Source: Nocardia vulneris (GTDB lineage Bacteria > Actinomycetota > Actinomycetes > Mycobacteriales > Mycobacteriaceae). Taken from it: DNA of 64,000 nt. A model generated the notes under the pieces. It searched no databases, had not been told where the DNA came from, and was given only the letters and a program-made list of their open reading frames with translations. The stretch is from the NCBI RefSeq assembly GCF_001613425.1, contig NZ_BDCI01000002.1, positions 310,001 through 374,000 of the forward strand, written 5' to 3'. A program made the translations under genes and the position numbers. This document shows positions 1 to 9,133 of this stretch, piece after piece. Position 1 is the stretch's first letter, and every line of letters starts with the position of its first letter.

Positions 1-1036
1 CGGCGTCGGCGGCGGCAACTTCGCCTCGTCGATGACGAATATCAACGCTTTCTATCCGCAGCGACTCAAGGGCTGGGCGCTCGGGCTGAACGCGGGCGGC
101 GGCAATATCGGCGTGCCGGCGATCCAACTGCTCGGTCTGCTGATCATCGCGACGCTCGGCCACGACTACGCGTCCCTGATCTGCGCGATCTACCTGGTCC
201 TGGTGGCGGTCGCCGCGCTCGGCGCCGCGCTGTACATGGACAATCTGCGTAATCAGAAGGCCGACCTCGCCGACATGCTCGCGGCGCTGAAGGTGCCGCA
301 GTCCTGGGCGATCGCGTTCCTGTACATCGGCACGTTCGGCTCGTTCATCGGCTACAGCTTCGCGTTCGGCCAGGTCCTGCAGATCAGCTTCAAAGCAGGC
401 GGTGACACCGCCGCGCAGGCGGCGCTGCATGCCGCGCAGATCGCGTTCATCGGTCCGCTGCTCGGTTCGCTGGCCCGCCCGTACGGCGGCAAATGGGCCG
501 ACCGGATCGGCGGCAGCAAGGTGACCATGTACGTCTTCGGGGCGATGATGGCGGCGGCGGTCCTGGTCGTGGTGGCCAGCACGCTCGGTGATCGCAACGG
601 CGGCGTCCCGAGCGGCGCGGCGATGGTGACGCTGATCGCCGGGTTCATCGCCCTGTTCATTCTGTCCGGCATCGGCAACGGGTCTGTCACCAAGATCATC
701 CCGTCGGTGTTCGACGCCAAGTCCAAGAGCCTGGATCTCCCCCGTGCCGGGCAGGCCGCGTGGGCCCGCAACACCGGCGGCGCGCTCATCGGCTTCGTCG
801 GCGCGATCGGTGCGCTCGGCGGTGTCGGCATCAATCTGATGCTGCGCTCCTCCTACGCCTCCACCAAGTCCGCGACGACCGCGTTCTGGGTCTTCATGGC
901 GTTCTACGTCGCCTGCGCCCTGGTGGTCTGGGCGGTCTTCCTGCGCCGTCCCCGGGCCGGCGCCGAACCCGACGTGGTGGTCGAGGCGGAAGCGTTCGTC
1001 CTGGAAGCCGAAGCGGCCGCACACAGCCGCCGCTGA
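1..1036 (+). CDS. narK: Nitrate/nitrite transporter NarK, 5'-truncated
   Basis: This is the C-terminal part of a major facilitator of the NarK/NNP family, which moves nitrate in and/or nitrite out across the inner membrane. The reading frame is open from base 2, so the gene begins before the window; the first internal ATG is at base 32 and is probably not the start. The glycine-rich stretch GVGGGNFASSM, followed by LGLNAGGGNIGV, matches the nitrate-signature segments of the family. About eight hydrophobic helices follow, ending in a charged cytoplasmic tail. It converges on the narGHJI operon, so it would supply substrate to the reductase encoded opposite. The transport mode (symport or antiport) cannot be told from this fragment. 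Confidence 0.9.
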   Translation, partial: GVGGGNFASSMTNINAFYPQRLKGWALGLNAGGGNIGVPAIQLLGLLIIATLGHDYASLICAIYLVLVAVAALGAALYMDNLRNQKADLADMLAALKVPQSWAIAFLYIGTFGSFIGYSFAFGQVLQISFKAGGDTAAQAALHAAQIAFIGPLLGSLARPYGGKWADRIGGSKVTMYVFGAMMAAAVLVVVASTLGDRNGGVPSGAAMVTLIAGFIALFILSGIGNGSVTKIIPSVFDAKSKSLDLPRAGQAAWARNTGGALIGFVGAIGALGGVGINLMLRSSYASTKSATTAFWVFMAFYVACALVVWAVFLRRPRAGAEPDVVVEAEAFVLEAEAAAHSRR

Positions 1037-1052
1037 CCTGCTGGAGCAGCAC

Positions 1053-1102
1053 AAAAGCCGGGTGCGCCCCGACCTCGGAAGGTCGGGGCGCACCCGGCTT
1101 TT
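1053..1102. terminator. Perfect 23-bp bidirectional terminator between narK and narI
   Basis: Bases 1053-1075 and 1080-1102 are exact reverse complements, separated by the tetraloop CGGA. The stem is GC-rich in its core and flanked by AAAA on one side and TTTT on the other, so it works as an intrinsic terminator in both directions. It lies 17 bases after the narK stop and 33 bases after the end of narI. Confidence 0.9.
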
Positions 1103-1134
1103 CAGGCCTCGGGCGGAACTCCCCGCCCGCCGGT

Positions 1135-1875
1135 TCAGCGCCAGCGATCAGGGGTGACCGGAGCGTCCCAGGCGCGGGCGTAGCGGCGAGTGTCGGGCGC
1201 GCTGGACTGCTTGCGGCGGTACACGACATAGGGGCGGGTCAGATAGCCGATGGGCGCGCTGAACATGTGCACCAGGCGGGTGTAGGGCCAGACGCCGATC
1301 AGGACGAGCACGATCAGACCGTGCAGCTGGAAGGTCCACGGCGTGCCGACCATCAGTTCCGGTTCCGGATGCGGCGTGAAAAGGCTACGGAACCAAGGGG
1401 AAACGGTTTCGCGATAGTTGTAGGTTCCCCAAACGAGGTTGCTGCCCCAGGTGTTGAGCAGTCCGGTGACCAGCGCGCCGGCCAGCAGGACGTACATCAC
1501 TTTGTCGTTGGCCGTGGTGGCCTTGCGCACCGCGGGCACGGTGATCCGGCGATAGAGCAGGATGCCGACACCGGCGAGCACGGCCACCCCCGCGATCGAC
1601 CCCGCCGAAACCGCGATCAGGTGATAGGCGTGCTCGGAGACGCCGACCGCGGCCGTCCACGATTCCGGTATCAGCACCCCCAGCACGTGACCGCCGATCA
1701 CGCCGAGCATGCCGAAGTGGAACAGCGGGCTGCCCAGACGCAGCAAACGGCTTTCGTAGACCTGGGAAGACCTTGTGGTCCAACCGAATTGGTCGTTCCG
1801 ATAGCGCCACAGATGGCCGAGAACGAACGAGGTGAACGCCACATACGGCAGGGTCAACCATAGGGTGCTGGTCAT
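1135..1875 (-). CDS. narI: Respiratory nitrate reductase gamma subunit NarI (cytochrome b)
   Basis: NarI is the membrane anchor of nitrate reductase A. It oxidises quinol and passes electrons through two b-type hemes to NarH. The 246-residue length is normal for the family. Five hydrophobic helices are visible, and candidate heme-ligand histidines lie in LFHFGMLGVIGGHVLG (about residues 50-70) and in the C-terminal helix pair (FQLHGLIVL and TRLVHMFSAPIGY). The C-terminal tail is basic and cytoplasmic. Its start overlaps the narJ stop as ATGA, showing translational coupling at the end of the narGHJI operon. Confidence 0.95.
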   Translation of the reverse strand: MTSTLWLTLPYVAFTSFVLGHLWRYRNDQFGWTTRSSQVYESRLLRLGSPLFHFGMLGVIGGHVLGVLIPESWTAAVGVSEHAYHLIAVSAGSIAGVAVLAGVGILLYRRITVPAVRKATTANDKVMYVLLAGALVTGLLNTWGSNLVWGTYNYRETVSPWFRSLFTPHPEPELMVGTPWTFQLHGLIVLVLIGVWPYTRLVHMFSAPIGYLTRPYVVYRRKQSSAPDTRRYARAWDAPVTPDRWR

Positions 1876-2552
1876 CGGCGGCCTTCTCCTTGCGCGAACA
1901 TCGTGGGATCCATGGCGAACGGCTCGAGTCCCACTTCTTCTTCCGGTGGCCCCTGCGCGGCCAATTCGGCGATGCGCCGCCGGTCCGCGGTGGTCGGCGG
2001 TGGCAGCGTGGCGACCACGGCCGTGAGCACCGCCGCATACGGAGAAACGCTGTCCGCCAACGAGAGCCGGAGCAGCTCCAGCACCGGCACGTGCTCGCCG
2101 AGCAATCGTTCGCCACCGATCGGATCGACCGTCGCGGCGAACTCGAGCAGCACCGCCAGGTGATCGGGCAATTCCTCGTCGCCGAGTTCGACACCCGCCT
2201 GCCGGTAGGCGTGTTTGAAGCGGAGCAGCGCCATCCCGCGCTTACGGGTATCGCCGTACGCGTAGAAGGTCAGGTGCATGCTGGAGCGGCGGCGCATGTC
2301 GAAAGTGCGCACGTATTCGGCCGCGAGCTCCAGTGGCGCGGTGGCCCGGATATGGGCCAGGAATCCGAGCAGCGGTTCCCGCACCGGTGGCGGCAATTCT
2401 GTTGCGGCGTCGAGCAGTTCGTCCGTCATGGCGAGCAGTTGTTCGCTCGGATAGTCGAGCAGCAGCGCGGCGATCCGCCAGACCAGGCGGCGGTCCCGCT
2501 CGGCCATGGGCACCGCGGGCTCCGGCCTGCGCCGGACTTTCAGCAGCGCCAT
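1872..2552 (-). CDS. narJ: Nitrate reductase molybdenum cofactor assembly chaperone NarJ
   Basis: NarJ is the cytoplasmic system-specific chaperone that binds NarG and is needed for cofactor insertion and membrane attachment of the enzyme. The start at 2552 (MALLKVRRRPEP) was preferred over longer in-frame extensions because it follows the narH stop by 13 bases and has GAGAG just upstream. The protein is 226 residues, all-helical in character, with the NarJ/TorD-like pattern LLLDYPSEQLLA near residue 30 and a conserved YVRTFDMRRRSSMHLTFY segment near residue 90. It overlaps narI by four bases. Confidence 0.93.
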   Translation of the reverse strand: MALLKVRRRPEPAVPMAERDRRLVWRIAALLLDYPSEQLLAMTDELLDAATELPPPVREPLLGFLAHIRATAPLELAAEYVRTFDMRRRSSMHLTFYAYGDTRKRGMALLRFKHAYRQAGVELGDEELPDHLAVLLEFAATVDPIGGERLLGEHVPVLELLRLSLADSVSPYAAVLTAVVATLPPPTTADRRRIAELAAQGPPEEEVGLEPFAMDPTMFAQGEGRR

Positions 2553-2565
2553 GATGAGCTCTCGT

Positions 2566-4320
2566 TCATTGCGGTGTCCCCGTGGGTGTCGGGGCGGCGA
2601 GCGGAGTGCCCTCCGGCACAGCGCCATTGCTTCCGTTCGCCGCCGCGCCGTTTCCGTTCGTGCCGTTTCCGTTCGCGCCGCTTCCGTTCGTCGCGTTGTG
2701 CTCTTCCCTGCCGTTGCTGCCGTTCTGCGCTGAAGGCAACAACCCGTTGGTGCTCTTACCGTCCCAGTCGAGTAGGTTGATCCGCTTCGACTTCTCCTGT
2801 GGTGCAGCGTCGTTGGTGTCGGTGAGGTGGAACTTTTCGACCATGGTGTCGAGTGCGGTCATGCCGGGTCCGCCGTCGGTGTCGAGGCTGCATCCGGTGG
2901 CGAGTGCGTCGAGTTGGTGGGCTTGTGATCCGGCGCCGGAGGGGATGACGTAGCGGTGTTCGTATTTGGCGATGGCGAGTAGCCGGTAGAGGGCTTCGAT
3001 TTCTTCGGGTTGGAGCCGGATCGAGGGGGCGATGGCCGGGTCTGGTTCTTCGCCGAGGTTGATCGAGCGCATGAACGCGCGCATCCCGGCGAGTCGCTGC
3101 AACGCGGCGCGCACGGGTCCGATCTGGCCGGCGGTGAACAGTTCGGCGAGGTATTGCAGGGGGATGCGCAGGGTGTCGATGGCGCCGAAGAGGTTGTGCG
3201 GGTTTTCCCCGTCGTGGCCGGTTTGGGTGAGGACGTCGACCACGGGTGAGAGGGGTGGGATGTACCAGACCATGGGCATGGTGCGGTATTCCGGGTGCAG
3301 GGGCAGCGCGATCTGGTAGTCGGCGATGAGTTTGTAGACCGGTGAGTCCTGGGCGGCTTGGATCCATTCCGGGGAGATACCGGCGTGTTCGGCTTCGGTG
3401 ATGACGCGGGGGTCGTGGGGGTTGAGGAAGACCCCGAGTTGGGCGGGGTAGAGATCTTCGGGGTCGGTGACCGCGGCCGCGGCACCGACTTTGTCGGCGT
3501 CGTAGAGCATGACGCCGATGTAGCGCAGGCGTCCGACGCAGGTTTCCGAGCACACGGTCGGGATCCCGACTTCCACCCTCGGGTAGCAGAAGGTGCATTT
3601 CTCGGCTTTGCCGGTTTTGTGGTTGAAGTAGATCTTCTTGTACGGGCACCCGGTGACGCATTGCCGCCAGCCCCGGCATTTGTCCTGATCGACGAGCACG
3701 ATCCCGTCCTCGGCGCGTTTGTAGATCGCCCCTGACGGGCACGACGCCGCACACGAGGGGTTGAGGCAGTGTTCACAGATCCGGGGCAGGTAGAACATGA
3801 AGGTTTGCTCGAACTCGAGTTTCACCTGGTCGGACAACCGCGCCAGCAGCGGGTCTTTTCCGACCTGGTCGGGTCCGGAGCCGAGGTCGTCGTCCCAGTT
3901 CGCGCCCCACGTGATCGTCGTATCGGCGCCGGTGATCAACGATTTCGGGCGCGCGACCGGGGTGGTGTCCATCGCCGGGGCCGAGAGCAGAGTGTCGTAG
4001 TCATAGCTCCACGGCTCGTAATAGTCGGCGACGGTGGGCAGGTCGGGGTTGGCGAAAAGGTTGAGCAGGCGGGTGAACCGCGACCCCGACCGCAACGTGA
4101 GTTTGCCGCGCCGGTTCAGTGTCCAGCCGCCTTTCCACCGGTCCTGGTTCTGGTATTGGCGGGGATAGCCTTGCCCGGGCCGGGTTTCGACGTTGTTGAA
4201 CCACATGTATTCGGTGCCACCACGATTGGTCCACGCCTGTTTACACGTCACCGAACAGGTGTGGCAGCCGATACATTTGTCCAGGTTCATCACCATCGCC
4301 AGCTGTGCCATGACACGCAT
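2566..4320 (-). CDS. narH: Nitrate reductase beta subunit NarH (iron-sulfur protein) with Asn/Gly-rich tail
   Basis: NarH carries three [4Fe-4S] clusters and one [3Fe-4S] cluster between NarI and NarG. The start MRVMAQLAMVMNLDKC at 4320 lies one base after the narG stop; longer in-frame upstream sequence would lie inside narG. Cluster ligands are visible as Cys16, 19, 22 and 26, then CEHCLNPSCAASCP, then CRGWRQCVTGCP (Trp in the usual [3Fe-4S] position), then CTFC and CSETC. The conserved body ends near residue 530. The last 50 or so residues are a low-complexity Asn-Gly-Ser-rich extension ending in a Pro/Thr run, not present in the E. coli protein as I know it. Codon choice is strongly C-ending. 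Confidence 0.95.
   Translation of the reverse strand: MRVMAQLAMVMNLDKCIGCHTCSVTCKQAWTNRGGTEYMWFNNVETRPGQGYPRQYQNQDRWKGGWTLNRRGKLTLRSGSRFTRLLNLFANPDLPTVADYYEPWSYDYDTLLSAPAMDTTPVARPKSLITGADTTITWGANWDDDLGSGPDQVGKDPLLARLSDQVKLEFEQTFMFYLPRICEHCLNPSCAASCPSGAIYKRAEDGIVLVDQDKCRGWRQCVTGCPYKKIYFNHKTGKAEKCTFCYPRVEVGIPTVCSETCVGRLRYIGVMLYDADKVGAAAAVTDPEDLYPAQLGVFLNPHDPRVITEAEHAGISPEWIQAAQDSPVYKLIADYQIALPLHPEYRTMPMVWYIPPLSPVVDVLTQTGHDGENPHNLFGAIDTLRIPLQYLAELFTAGQIGPVRAALQRLAGMRAFMRSINLGEEPDPAIAPSIRLQPEEIEALYRLLAIAKYEHRYVIPSGAGSQAHQLDALATGCSLDTDGGPGMTALDTMVEKFHLTDTNDAAPQEKSKRINLLDWDGKSTNGLLPSAQNGSNGREEHNATNGSGANGNGTNGNGAAANGSNGAVPEGTPLAAPTPTGTPQ
2569..2735 (-). repeat. Asn-Gly repeat region encoding the NarH C-terminal tail
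   Basis: This segment encodes short NG, NGSNG and NGNGTNGNG units followed by a Pro/Thr-rich end. At DNA level the plus strand shows repeated GTTTCCGTTC-like hexamers and decamers, which are prone to slippage. It lies wholly within the last 55 codons of narH, after the last cluster-binding region. Confidence 0.75.
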
Positions 4321-4321
4321 A

Positions 4322-7300
4322 TCAGTACTCCACTTCCTGGCTACGGCGCCGGATCGTGGTGACCTCGTCACGCTGATTACCGGTCGGGCCGTGATAGTTC
4401 AACGCAAACGACTGCTGGGCATACCCGCCGATCAAATGCGACGGCTTGATCATGATCCGGGTCAACGCGTTATGGATCCCACCCCGCTTACCCCGCGCAT
4501 CATCGACCTCGCCACGATCCTCGATCCGGGGCACACCCACCGCCCGGTCCTGCGCGTGATACATGAACACCGTGCCCTCGGGCATCCGATGCGACACGAT
4601 CGCCCGCGCCACCACCACCCCGTTACGGTTGACCGCCTCGATCCAATCATTATCGGCCACACCGATCTTCGCCGCGTCCCGCTCCGACATCCAGATCGAG
4701 GGCCCACCCCGCGACAACGTCAACATATGCAAATTGTCCTGATACGCCGAATGGATCGACCACTTCGAATGCGGCGTCAAATACCGCACCGTCACACCAT
4801 TCACCCCCACCGCACCGACCTCGGGCTCACTGAACAACCCCGTCATATCCAACGGCGGCCTGAACACCGGCAACTGCTCACCCAGCTCGATCATCCAATC
4901 ATGATCCAAATAGAAATGCTGACGCCCCGACAACGTATGCCACGGCTTCAACCGCTCCACATTGATCGTGAACGGCGAATACCGCCGCCCACCCGACTCA
5001 CTCCCCGACCACTCCGGCGACGTGATCACCGGCACCGGACGCGCCTGCGTATCCGCAAAACTAATCCGCTTCCCCGCATGCTCCGCAGCCAAATCCACCA
5101 ACCCGGCACCCGTACGACGCTCCAACGCCTCGAAACCCTGCACCGCGAGCCGGCCATTGGTCGTGCCCGACAGCGCCAGAATCGCCTCCGCGGCATGGAT
5201 ATCCTTGGCCAGCGACGGACGCCCCTGGGCCACACCGGAAACCACGGTGCCGTTGACCCCCGCGAGGTATTTCACCTCCTCCTCCGGATAGGTCGTCACC
5301 CCCTTCGTGGTCAAGCCCAGCGTCTCGACCAACGGCCCCAAAGCGGCCATCTTCTCCGCGATCTTGGGGTAGTCCCGTTCCACCAGCACCAGTTTGGGCA
5401 TCGTCTGACCCGGAATCGGCTCGCACTCACCGGCTTTCCAATCCAGCACCCGCCCACCCGCCTGCGCCAACGCATCCGGCGAATCGTGCTGCAACGGCAC
5501 CGCCACGATATCTTTGCGGACACCCAGGTGCTTTTCGGCCATCCACGAGAACCCGCGCGCGATCCGATGGAACGCCTCGAAATCGGTCTTGGCCTCCCAC
5601 GGCGGCGAAATCGCCGGAGAGAAGGCGTGCACGAACGGATGCATATCGGTCGAGGACAGATCGTGCTTCTCATACCAAGTCGCCGCGGGCAGCACGATAT
5701 CGGAGAACAATGTCGTGCTCGTCATCCGAAAGTCCAACGACAGCAACAGATCCAGCTTCCCCGTCGCCGCCCGCTCCCGCCACACCAACTCCTGCGGCCG
5801 CACACCGGTCACATCCGTGGTCTGCAAATTCGAATCCGCACCCAGCAGATGCTTGTGGAAGTACTCGTTACCCTTGCCCGACGAACCGAGCAGGTTCGCC
5901 CGCCACACCGTCAGACAGCGCGGGAAATTCTCCGGAGCATCGGGATCCTCACACGCGAAACGCAGGTCACCGGATTTCAATTCGTCCACGATGTGCTCGG
6001 GCGCGGACTTACCCGCGCGCTCGGCCTCGTCCGCCAGATCCAGCGGATTGCGGTCGAACGTCGGATAACTCGGCATCCAGCCCAGCCTGCTCGCCAACGC
6101 GATATTGTCCGCCGCCGTGCGCCCCGCGAAGCGGCCCTCCCCCAGCGGCGAAGCGAACGCCGCCGCGGTGAACGGGTCATAGCGCCACTGATCGTTGCTG
6201 AGATACCAGAACACCGTGCCCTGCATCTGGCGCGGCGGCCGCTGCCAGTCGGAGCCGAAAGCCAATGTGGACCAACCGGTTACCGGTCGGCACTTCTCCT
6301 GTCCGACGTAGTGCGCCCAGCCGCCACCGTTCACCCCCTGGCAGCCGGTGAGCAGCGTCAGCGTGAAGAACGCCCGATAGATCTGATCGGAGTGAAACCA
6401 GTGATTGGTGCCCGCACCCATCAGAATCATCGACCGGCCGCCCGAACGCATTGCGTTGTCAGCGAACTCGCGCGCGATCCGGGTCGCCTGCACGGCCGGT
6501 ACACCGGTGACGGCTTCCTGCCAGGCAGGCGTATACGGCTCGGACGCATCGTCGTAACCGGACGGCCAGCTTCCGGGTAGACCCTCGCGTGCGACACCGT
6601 ACTGAGCCAGCAGCAGATCGAACACGGTGGTAACCCGCTTGCCCGCAACGACCATCGTCGGCACACCGCGGGTCAGCACACCGGGCACGTCGGTGTCGAA
6701 GCGGGGAAACCGCACGGCCGCAGCATCATCGGTGCGGCCGTGCAGCGTCAGCAGCGGATCGACGTCCGCCAGGTCCAGGTTCCACCGTCCGGTGCCGGAC
6801 GCGCCGAACCGATCGCCCAGCGATCCGTTGGGCACCACCGGATTCGCGTCGGCATCCAGCAGCACCGTACGGAACGCGTCACCCGCGTCCGGTTCGGCGG
6901 CCCCCTGCGCCACCGAACCGGACGCGGCGAGGTCGGCCGCGGTCAGGAACTTGCCGGGCACGTAGCCGCCGTCCCGCTCGTCGAGGGTGATCAGGAACGG
7001 CAGATCGGTGTAGCGCTTGACATAGTCGGTGAACCGGGCCGTGGTCTTGTCGACGAAGAACTCCTTGAGCATCACGTGGCCCATCGACATGGCAAGCGCC
7101 GCATCGGTTCCCGGCCGCGCCGCCACCCACTCGTCGGCGAACTTCGTATTGTCGGCATAGTCGGGCGACACCACCACGACCTTCTGCCCCCGATACCGCG
7201 CCTCGGTCATATAGTGCGCATCCGGCGTCCGCGTCACCGGCACATTCGAACCCCACATGATCAAATACCCGGCATCGAACCAATCCGCCGACTCCGGCAC

Positions 7301-8047
7301 ATCGGTCTGATCACCGAACACCTGCGGCGACGCCACCGGCAGATCCGCATACCAGTCATAAAACGACAGCATCGACCCACCCAGCAACGAAATGAACCGC
7401 GCCCCAACCGCATGGCTGACCATCGACATCGCCGGAATCGGCGAGAAACCCGCCACCCGATCCGGGCCGTACTGCTTGATCGTGTAGACGTGCGCCGCCG
7501 CCGCGATCTCCGCGGCCTCCCACCATTCGGCGCGCACAAAGCCACCCTTGCCACGAGAGGACTTGTAGCGCTTCGCTTTCGCCGAGTCCTCCACGATTTC
7601 GCCCCAGGCCAGCACCGGGTCCTTGAGCCGAGACTTGGCTTCGCGGTACATCTCCAGCAGCACGCCACGCACATACGGATAGCGGATGCGGGCAGGCGAG
7701 TAGGTGTACCAGGAGAACGACGCACCGCGCGGGCACCCGCGCGGCTCGTACTCCGGCTTGTCCGAGCCGACCGAGGGATAGTCGGTCTGCTGCGATTCCC
7801 AGGTGATCACACCGTCTTTGACGTAGATCTTCCAGGAGCACGAACCCGTGCAGTTGACGCCGTGGGTCGAGCGCACCACTTTGTCGTGCGACCATCGGTC
7901 GCGATAGAACTCGTCGGCCGCGCGGCCGCCGGTCTTGTGCAGCGTGCGCTGGTCCGCCGAAATCTCGCCGCGGTGAAAATACTTACCCAACCGCAGCAGT
8001 GCGTCACCGGCGTCGGCGTTTGATCGGTCGGTCGGTCGGTGCGCCAC
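4322..8047 (-). CDS. narG: Respiratory nitrate reductase alpha subunit NarG (molybdopterin catalytic subunit)
   Basis: NarG reduces nitrate to nitrite at a Mo-bis-MGD centre on the cytoplasmic face. It begins with GTG at 8047, with AAGGGGG just upstream, and is 1241 residues, the usual length. The FS0 cluster motif His62-x3-Cys66-x3-Cys70 is present (HGVNCTGSC), which separates it from periplasmic Nap enzymes. The segment QTDVPESADW followed by WGSNVPVTRTPDAHYMTE matches the region of NarG that holds the Mo-coordinating aspartate. No Tat signal is seen, as expected for a cytoplasmic-facing enzyme. It is first in the narGHJI operon. The 3' third uses mainly G- and T-ending codons, unlike narH next to it. 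Confidence 0.97.
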   Translation of the reverse strand: MAHRPTDRSNADAGDALLRLGKYFHRGEISADQRTLHKTGGRAADEFYRDRWSHDKVVRSTHGVNCTGSCSWKIYVKDGVITWESQQTDYPSVGSDKPEYEPRGCPRGASFSWYTYSPARIRYPYVRGVLLEMYREAKSRLKDPVLAWGEIVEDSAKAKRYKSSRGKGGFVRAEWWEAAEIAAAAHVYTIKQYGPDRVAGFSPIPAMSMVSHAVGARFISLLGGSMLSFYDWYADLPVASPQVFGDQTDVPESADWFDAGYLIMWGSNVPVTRTPDAHYMTEARYRGQKVVVVSPDYADNTKFADEWVAARPGTDAALAMSMGHVMLKEFFVDKTTARFTDYVKRYTDLPFLITLDERDGGYVPGKFLTAADLAASGSVAQGAAEPDAGDAFRTVLLDADANPVVPNGSLGDRFGASGTGRWNLDLADVDPLLTLHGRTDDAAAVRFPRFDTDVPGVLTRGVPTMVVAGKRVTTVFDLLLAQYGVAREGLPGSWPSGYDDASEPYTPAWQEAVTGVPAVQATRIAREFADNAMRSGGRSMILMGAGTNHWFHSDQIYRAFFTLTLLTGCQGVNGGGWAHYVGQEKCRPVTGWSTLAFGSDWQRPPRQMQGTVFWYLSNDQWRYDPFTAAAFASPLGEGRFAGRTAADNIALASRLGWMPSYPTFDRNPLDLADEAERAGKSAPEHIVDELKSGDLRFACEDPDAPENFPRCLTVWRANLLGSSGKGNEYFHKHLLGADSNLQTTDVTGVRPQELVWRERAATGKLDLLLSLDFRMTSTTLFSDIVLPAATWYEKHDLSSTDMHPFVHAFSPAISPPWEAKTDFEAFHRIARGFSWMAEKHLGVRKDIVAVPLQHDSPDALAQAGGRVLDWKAGECEPIPGQTMPKLVLVERDYPKIAEKMAALGPLVETLGLTTKGVTTYPEEEVKYLAGVNGTVVSGVAQGRPSLAKDIHAAEAILALSGTTNGRLAVQGFEALERRTGAGLVDLAAEHAGKRISFADTQARPVPVITSPEWSGSESGGRRYSPFTINVERLKPWHTLSGRQHFYLDHDWMIELGEQLPVFRPPLDMTGLFSEPEVGAVGVNGVTVRYLTPHSKWSIHSAYQDNLHMLTLSRGGPSIWMSERDAAKIGVADNDWIEAVNRNGVVVARAIVSHRMPEGTVFMYHAQDRAVGVPRIEDRGEVDDARGKRGGIHNALTRIMIKPSHLIGGYAQQSFALNYHGPTGNQRDEVTTIRRRSQEVEY

Positions 8048-8632
8048 GACGCCCCCTTCGAGCTGTGAAAATCGGGCTGGTGCTCAGACTGTAAGGACCA
8101 CGGGACGTGCGGCCAAACGGTTCCCTCACACCCCGCCCGGACGCGTTGTGCGGTGTGAGATCACGGCAACCTGCCGGTCACGGCACCCCGCCCGTGCCCG
8201 CCCTCGCACAGCCGTTCGACCTGCGCGTGAGCGCGCCGACCGGCCGAAACACCCGGCGGTTCGCCTGTTTCGACGACGATCATGTGATTGTTCGGAAACA
8301 GCGGGTTCTCGGGCGGTTTACATTTGTTAACAGATCATCGATCAGCGGAATCGACGACTTCGCCGACCACGCCGCCTCGCGATCGAGACCCGGCGGCCCG
8401 GGCGATCCCTCCCCCATCCGTCGCGTACGGACGACCATCCGACACCTTCCCCTGCGTCGACCGGGGCAACCCCCGGTGCACCGGATGTCATGCGGACCAT
8501 CGCAACACAGTTCGGCCCGCCGGCGCTACCGAACGCGGACATCGATCTGTCGGCCGAACGGCGGATATTCCCCGGACGGCACCGGTGGCATCGTGGTCAG
8601 CGCAATCGAAACCAATCTTCGGTGGAGGAAAA
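8048..8632. other. Long intergenic region, divergent promoters of narG and a secreted-protein gene
   Basis: No convincing gene is seen in these 585 bases; the open frames here have Arg/Pro-rich translations typical of shadows. It must hold the nar operon promoter. On the minus strand TACAGT (plus 8088-8093) is a possible -10, with TTTGGC (plus 8112-8117) 18 bases upstream as a weak -35. An AT-richer patch at 8311-8335 (TTTACATTTGTTAACAG) may belong to the rightward promoter. Confidence 0.5.
8125..8159. promoter_or_regulatory. Inverted repeat upstream of narG, possible operator
   Basis: CTCACACC at 8125-8132 and its exact complement GGTGTGAG at 8152-8159 are spaced by 19 bases, about 80-110 bases upstream of the narG start. 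The position fits an activator or repressor site for the nar operon, but I cannot assign a regulator. Confidence 0.35.
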
Positions 8633-9133
8633 GTGTTGAGCCAGAGTGTGATTCGTCGTCCAGGCCTGCGCGACATGGCTGCGGCCACCGTCTTGGCCAC
8701 GGCCCTGACCGTCGCGGCCTCGGCCGGCGCGTCCGCCGGACCGGGCACAGGTAGCTCCGGCAGCTCGGACACCGGCAGCGGCAGCGGTAGCGCCGGCAGC
8801 GGCAGCGGCCCCGGCACGCCACAACCGCCCACCCAGCGCTGCAACCAGTCGACCAAATCCGGCGGCGCGGGCGTCACCGACACCATGCACGAACTCGGCC
8901 GTGGCGGCCCGCTCTCCTTCGTCCTGACCTACGAGACCTACGACGTCCCGGACAAGATCGACGTCTTCTACCAGGGCGCGCTGGTGCGCACCACGGGTTA
9001 CGTCGGCGACCATCTCAATCAAGGCACCGGCTCCCTCACCGTCGGCCTGCCCGCGGGCACCGCCACCGCCGTGATGGTCCGAGTCACCGGCCCGAACGGC
9101 ACCAAGTGGGACTACACCGTCAGGTGCCCCTGA
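8633..9133 (+). CDS. Small secreted protein with Ser/Gly linker, function unknown
   Basis: The start is GTG at 8633, chosen because GGAGGA lies four bases upstream. The 166-residue product has a basic N-terminus and a hydrophobic Ala-rich core (residues 16-36) ending near ASAG, which is a plausible Sec signal peptide. A low-complexity Gly/Ser/Asp linker spans about residues 37-62. The remaining ~100 residues look like a small beta-rich domain, with one Cys near its start (QRCNQ) and one at the end (VRCP) that could form a disulfide. I do not recognise a characterised family. It stands alone and its 3' end overlaps the convergent dehydrogenase gene by 22 bases. Confidence 0.75.
   Translation: MLSQSVIRRPGLRDMAAATVLATALTVAASAGASAGPGTGSSGSSDTGSGSGSAGSGSGPGTPQPPTQRCNQSTKSGGAGVTDTMHELGRGGPLSFVLTYETYDVPDKIDVFYQGALVRTTGYVGDHLNQGTGSLTVGLPAGTATAVMVRVTGPNGTKWDYTVRCP

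Noticed and set aside
2569-2735. Frameshift or assembly error at the narH 3' end
   Set aside because: The frame stays open to a stop placed 13 bases before narJ, and the repeats are in-frame Asn-Gly units, so a true extension is simpler.
4193-6580. 795-codon plus-strand open frame opposite narG
   Set aside because: Arg/His/Pro-rich translation without motifs; narG on the other strand is unmistakable.
8281-8345. GlnR- or NnaR-type site in the nar upstream region
   Set aside because: GTTAAC and nearby half-sites do not match a consensus with proper spacing well enough to call.
8107-8754. 215-codon plus-strand frame in the narG upstream region
   Set aside because: Arg/Pro-rich, no ribosome site, and it overlaps the better-supported secreted-protein gene that has GGAGGA before its GTG.
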